Source: Thermodesulfobacteriota bacterium (GTDB lineage: Bacteria; Desulfobacterota; Thermodesulfobacteria; Thermodesulfobacteriales; Thermodesulfatatoraceae). Taken from it: DNA of 6,558 bases. Where the stretch lies: positions 1 to 6,558 of the forward strand of contig JAADCO010000003.1 in NCBI GenBank assembly GCA_013154385.1. The letters are read 5' to 3'. The translations under genes and the position numbers were made by a program. The notes under the pieces were generated by a model. The model worked only from the letters and a program-made list of their open reading frames with translations, did no database searches and had not been told where the DNA came from. Shown here piece by piece: positions 5,398 to 6,558 of the stretch (position 1 is the first letter of the stretch; every line of letters begins with the position of its first letter).

Positions 5398-6558
5398 TTA
5401 AACTCCAGCCATGAGGCCCTTGATCACCTTCTTCGTGACCTCGATGGCCTTGGGATGGCGCATAATCAGGAAGTCCCCTCCGGCCAGAGTGAGGGCGAGC
5501 GCCGTGATGGCCTCAAGGGCGATCCCCCGCACTTCCTGGTCTCCCAGGAGGTCGTCGCTCGGAAGACCGGCTTCCTTGATCTTCCAGACCTCCCGCCCCA
5601 CGTTGATGACGAAGGGGACCTGGAGCTTCTCGTCCTGGGCGTAAAGCGCCGCGAGCCTAATGCGCTCCATCACCGAATAAGTGTATTCCAAACCGTAGCC
5701 CAACGCCCCCACCGAGGGGTCCATGCCGATGCGATCAAGCGGCACCCCCACGTTCTCGAGGAGGATGTTGAGCTGTTTGGCCAGGTTGACGTCAATGGGG
5801 CTTGAGGCGATGAGCGAGTAGCCGTAACCCATGGCCGTGGCCCCCAGCGCCCGATGGTTGGCGTCCACCACCGGCCCGATCATGACGTTCTTCTCCCCGA
5901 GGACGTTGGCCACCTCACGCAGCACGTCCACGTCCTTTTCCGCGTGGCCCGCCGCCCAGATGACCAGCGGCACGTCCACGGCCTTGGCCACCTTCTCCAC
6001 CACCTTGGCCGCGTGGTCCGGACCGAGGTCCAGGAAGTTCGGGTCCGTGCCCACGAGATAGACGTTGATGGCCTCGGCCCCGTAAACCTCAACGCACTTC
6101 TTGGCCCAGTCGCCCGGATCGTGGAAGACGTCCTCGAAATACTTGGCGATGGCCTCGGGCCAGTCCTCGGGCTTTACGTCAAGCACCTCCATGGCCACGT
6201 GGATGGGGTTTTTCATCTCCCCTTCGAAGAGATGGAAGGGAAGGACGTTGGTGCCCCCGATCTTGATGGCCTTGTCCCCTTCCCCGATGGTCACCTCGCG
6301 GATGTAAGCCGTGCCCGGCTCCTTGTAGACGTCTTCAGGGATACCCGCCGCACGCTCCGAAACATCCCGGTATTCCTCGGAGAGATCGGGGAAGACCAGG
6401 ATGTCGGAGACCTCCGGCGCCGCCGCGGGCTTGGCCTCGGCGGGCTTCTCCGCGGGCTTTTCTTCCACCGGGGGCTTCTCTTCAGCCTTCGCCGCCGCGG
6501 CGGAAAGCTCCTCGATCTTCTTGAGCCCGGCCTCGGCCTCCTCAAGGCCCGGCGCGAG
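5398..6558 (-). CDS. acsD: Corrinoid iron-sulfur protein small (delta) subunit of CODH/ACS (partial, N-terminus beyond right edge)
   Basis: The last 386 residues are visible. AcsD is the TIM-barrel partner of AcsC; the heterodimer holds the cobamide and presents its methyl group to AcsE and AcsB. Counting from the right edge, family signatures are IGGTNVLPFHLFEGE (100-114), SPIDVNLAKQLNILLENV (about 253-270), DPSVGALGYGLEY...MERIRLAAL (280-305) and LIMRHPKAIE (364-373), ending MAGV. The barrel begins near residue 85. Before it are a helical stretch (LEEAEAGLKKIEELSAAAA), an Ala/Lys/Glu/Pro-rich linker (about 20-49) and a short acidic segment. Moorella AcsD (about 323 residues) starts almost at the barrel, so this protein is extended by at least 80 residues. 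A GTG at 6468-6466 lies inside the linker; it has no convincing Shine-Dalgarno and the frame stays open upstream to the edge, so I do not take it as the start. acsB follows 30 nt downstream. Confidence 0.95.
   Translation of the reverse strand, partial: LAPGLEEAEAGLKKIEELSAAAAKAEEKPPVEEKPAEKPAEAKPAAAPEVSDILVFPDLSEEYRDVSERAAGIPEDVYKEPGTAYIREVTIGEGDKAIKIGGTNVLPFHLFEGEMKNPIHVAMEVLDVKPEDWPEAIAKYFEDVFHDPGDWAKKCVEVYGAEAINVYLVGTDPNFLDLGPDHAAKVVEKVAKAVDVPLVIWAAGHAEKDVDVLREVANVLGEKNVMIGPVVDANHRALGATAMGYGYSLIASSPIDVNLAKQLNILLENVGVPLDRIGMDPSVGALGYGLEYTYSVMERIRLAALYAQDEKLQVPFVINVGREVWKIKEAGLPSDDLLGDQEVRGIALEAITALALTLAGGDFLIMRHPKAIEVTKKVIKGLMAGV
6412..6501 (-). other. Low-complexity Ala/Lys/Glu/Pro linker within acsD
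   Basis: About 30 codons encode a chain of Ala, Lys, Glu and Pro with KPAE-like units (KPPVEEKPAEKPAEAKPAAAPE). The underlying DNA has repeated GCGGGCTT-like blocks on the plus strand. The composition predicts a flexible, disordered tether between whatever lies N-terminal (a helical stretch is visible up to the right edge) and the catalytic-complex barrel. The KPAE units may vary in copy number by slippage. Confidence 0.6.

Noticed and set aside
6466..6468. GTG as a possible acsD start
   Set aside because: It lies inside the Ala/Lys/Glu/Pro linker and has no clear Shine-Dalgarno, and the same frame continues without stop to the window edge with linker-like and helical sequence.
1..6558. CRISPR arrays, tRNA or rRNA genes, insertion sequences, phage genes
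   Set aside because: No regularly spaced repeats, no transposase or integrase motifs, and no RNA gene signatures were seen. Nearly all sequence is accounted for by the five coding regions.

Overview
The window is part of a Wood-Ljungdahl (reductive acetyl-CoA) gene cluster. Every gene I can support lies on the minus strand, so it reads right to left: acsD (corrinoid iron-sulfur protein small subunit, cut by the right edge), acsB (acetyl-CoA synthase), acsC (corrinoid iron-sulfur protein large subunit), acsE (methyl-H4folate:CFeSP methyltransferase), then the start of a multidomain [2Fe-2S]/[4Fe-4S]/FAD oxidoreductase cut by the left edge. The identifications rest on metal-ligand motifs that can be read directly, with spacing that matches the characterised Moorella proteins as I recall them.

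The DNA is GC-rich (roughly 60% by eye). The ACS is the bacterial ~740-residue type with the N-terminal CODH-contact domain. The host is therefore an anaerobic bacterium using the acetyl-CoA pathway. High GC, Lys/Glu-rich proteins and an iron-sulfur flavoprotein next to acsE would fit a Desulfobacterota/Thermodesulfobacteria-type sulfate or sulfur metaboliser, but this is an inference of only moderate strength. A GC-rich acetogenic Firmicute is not excluded. The sequence does not show whether the pathway runs toward acetyl-CoA synthesis or oxidation.

Layout: acsD, acsB, acsC and acsE are separated by 30, 34 and 33 nt, each gap holding little more than a Shine-Dalgarno sequence, which indicates one operon. 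After acsE comes a 105-nt gap. It holds a strong 14-bp hairpin followed by a short T-run (a likely terminator or attenuator) and a second AT-rich dyad. The flavoprotein gene then starts with TTG behind a strong Shine-Dalgarno. No promoter is visible; transcription probably begins beyond the right edge.

How the genes work together: AcsE moves the methyl group from methyl-H4folate to the cobalt of the AcsC/AcsD corrinoid protein. CFeSP then methylates the A-cluster nickel of AcsB, where methyl, CO and CoA are joined into acetyl-CoA. CODH (acsA/cooS), which supplies CO and completes the AcsB complex, is not in this window, and neither are a nickel-insertion ATPase (cooC/acsF) or a CFeSP reactivator. 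The last gene probably encodes an electron-transfer subunit exchanging electrons between NAD(P)H and iron-sulfur partners; its actual partner is unknown.

I see a recognisable pathway with some variant details (gene order, an acsD N-terminal extension, an acsE C-terminal insertion, a structured intergenic region). I do not see an undescribed system.
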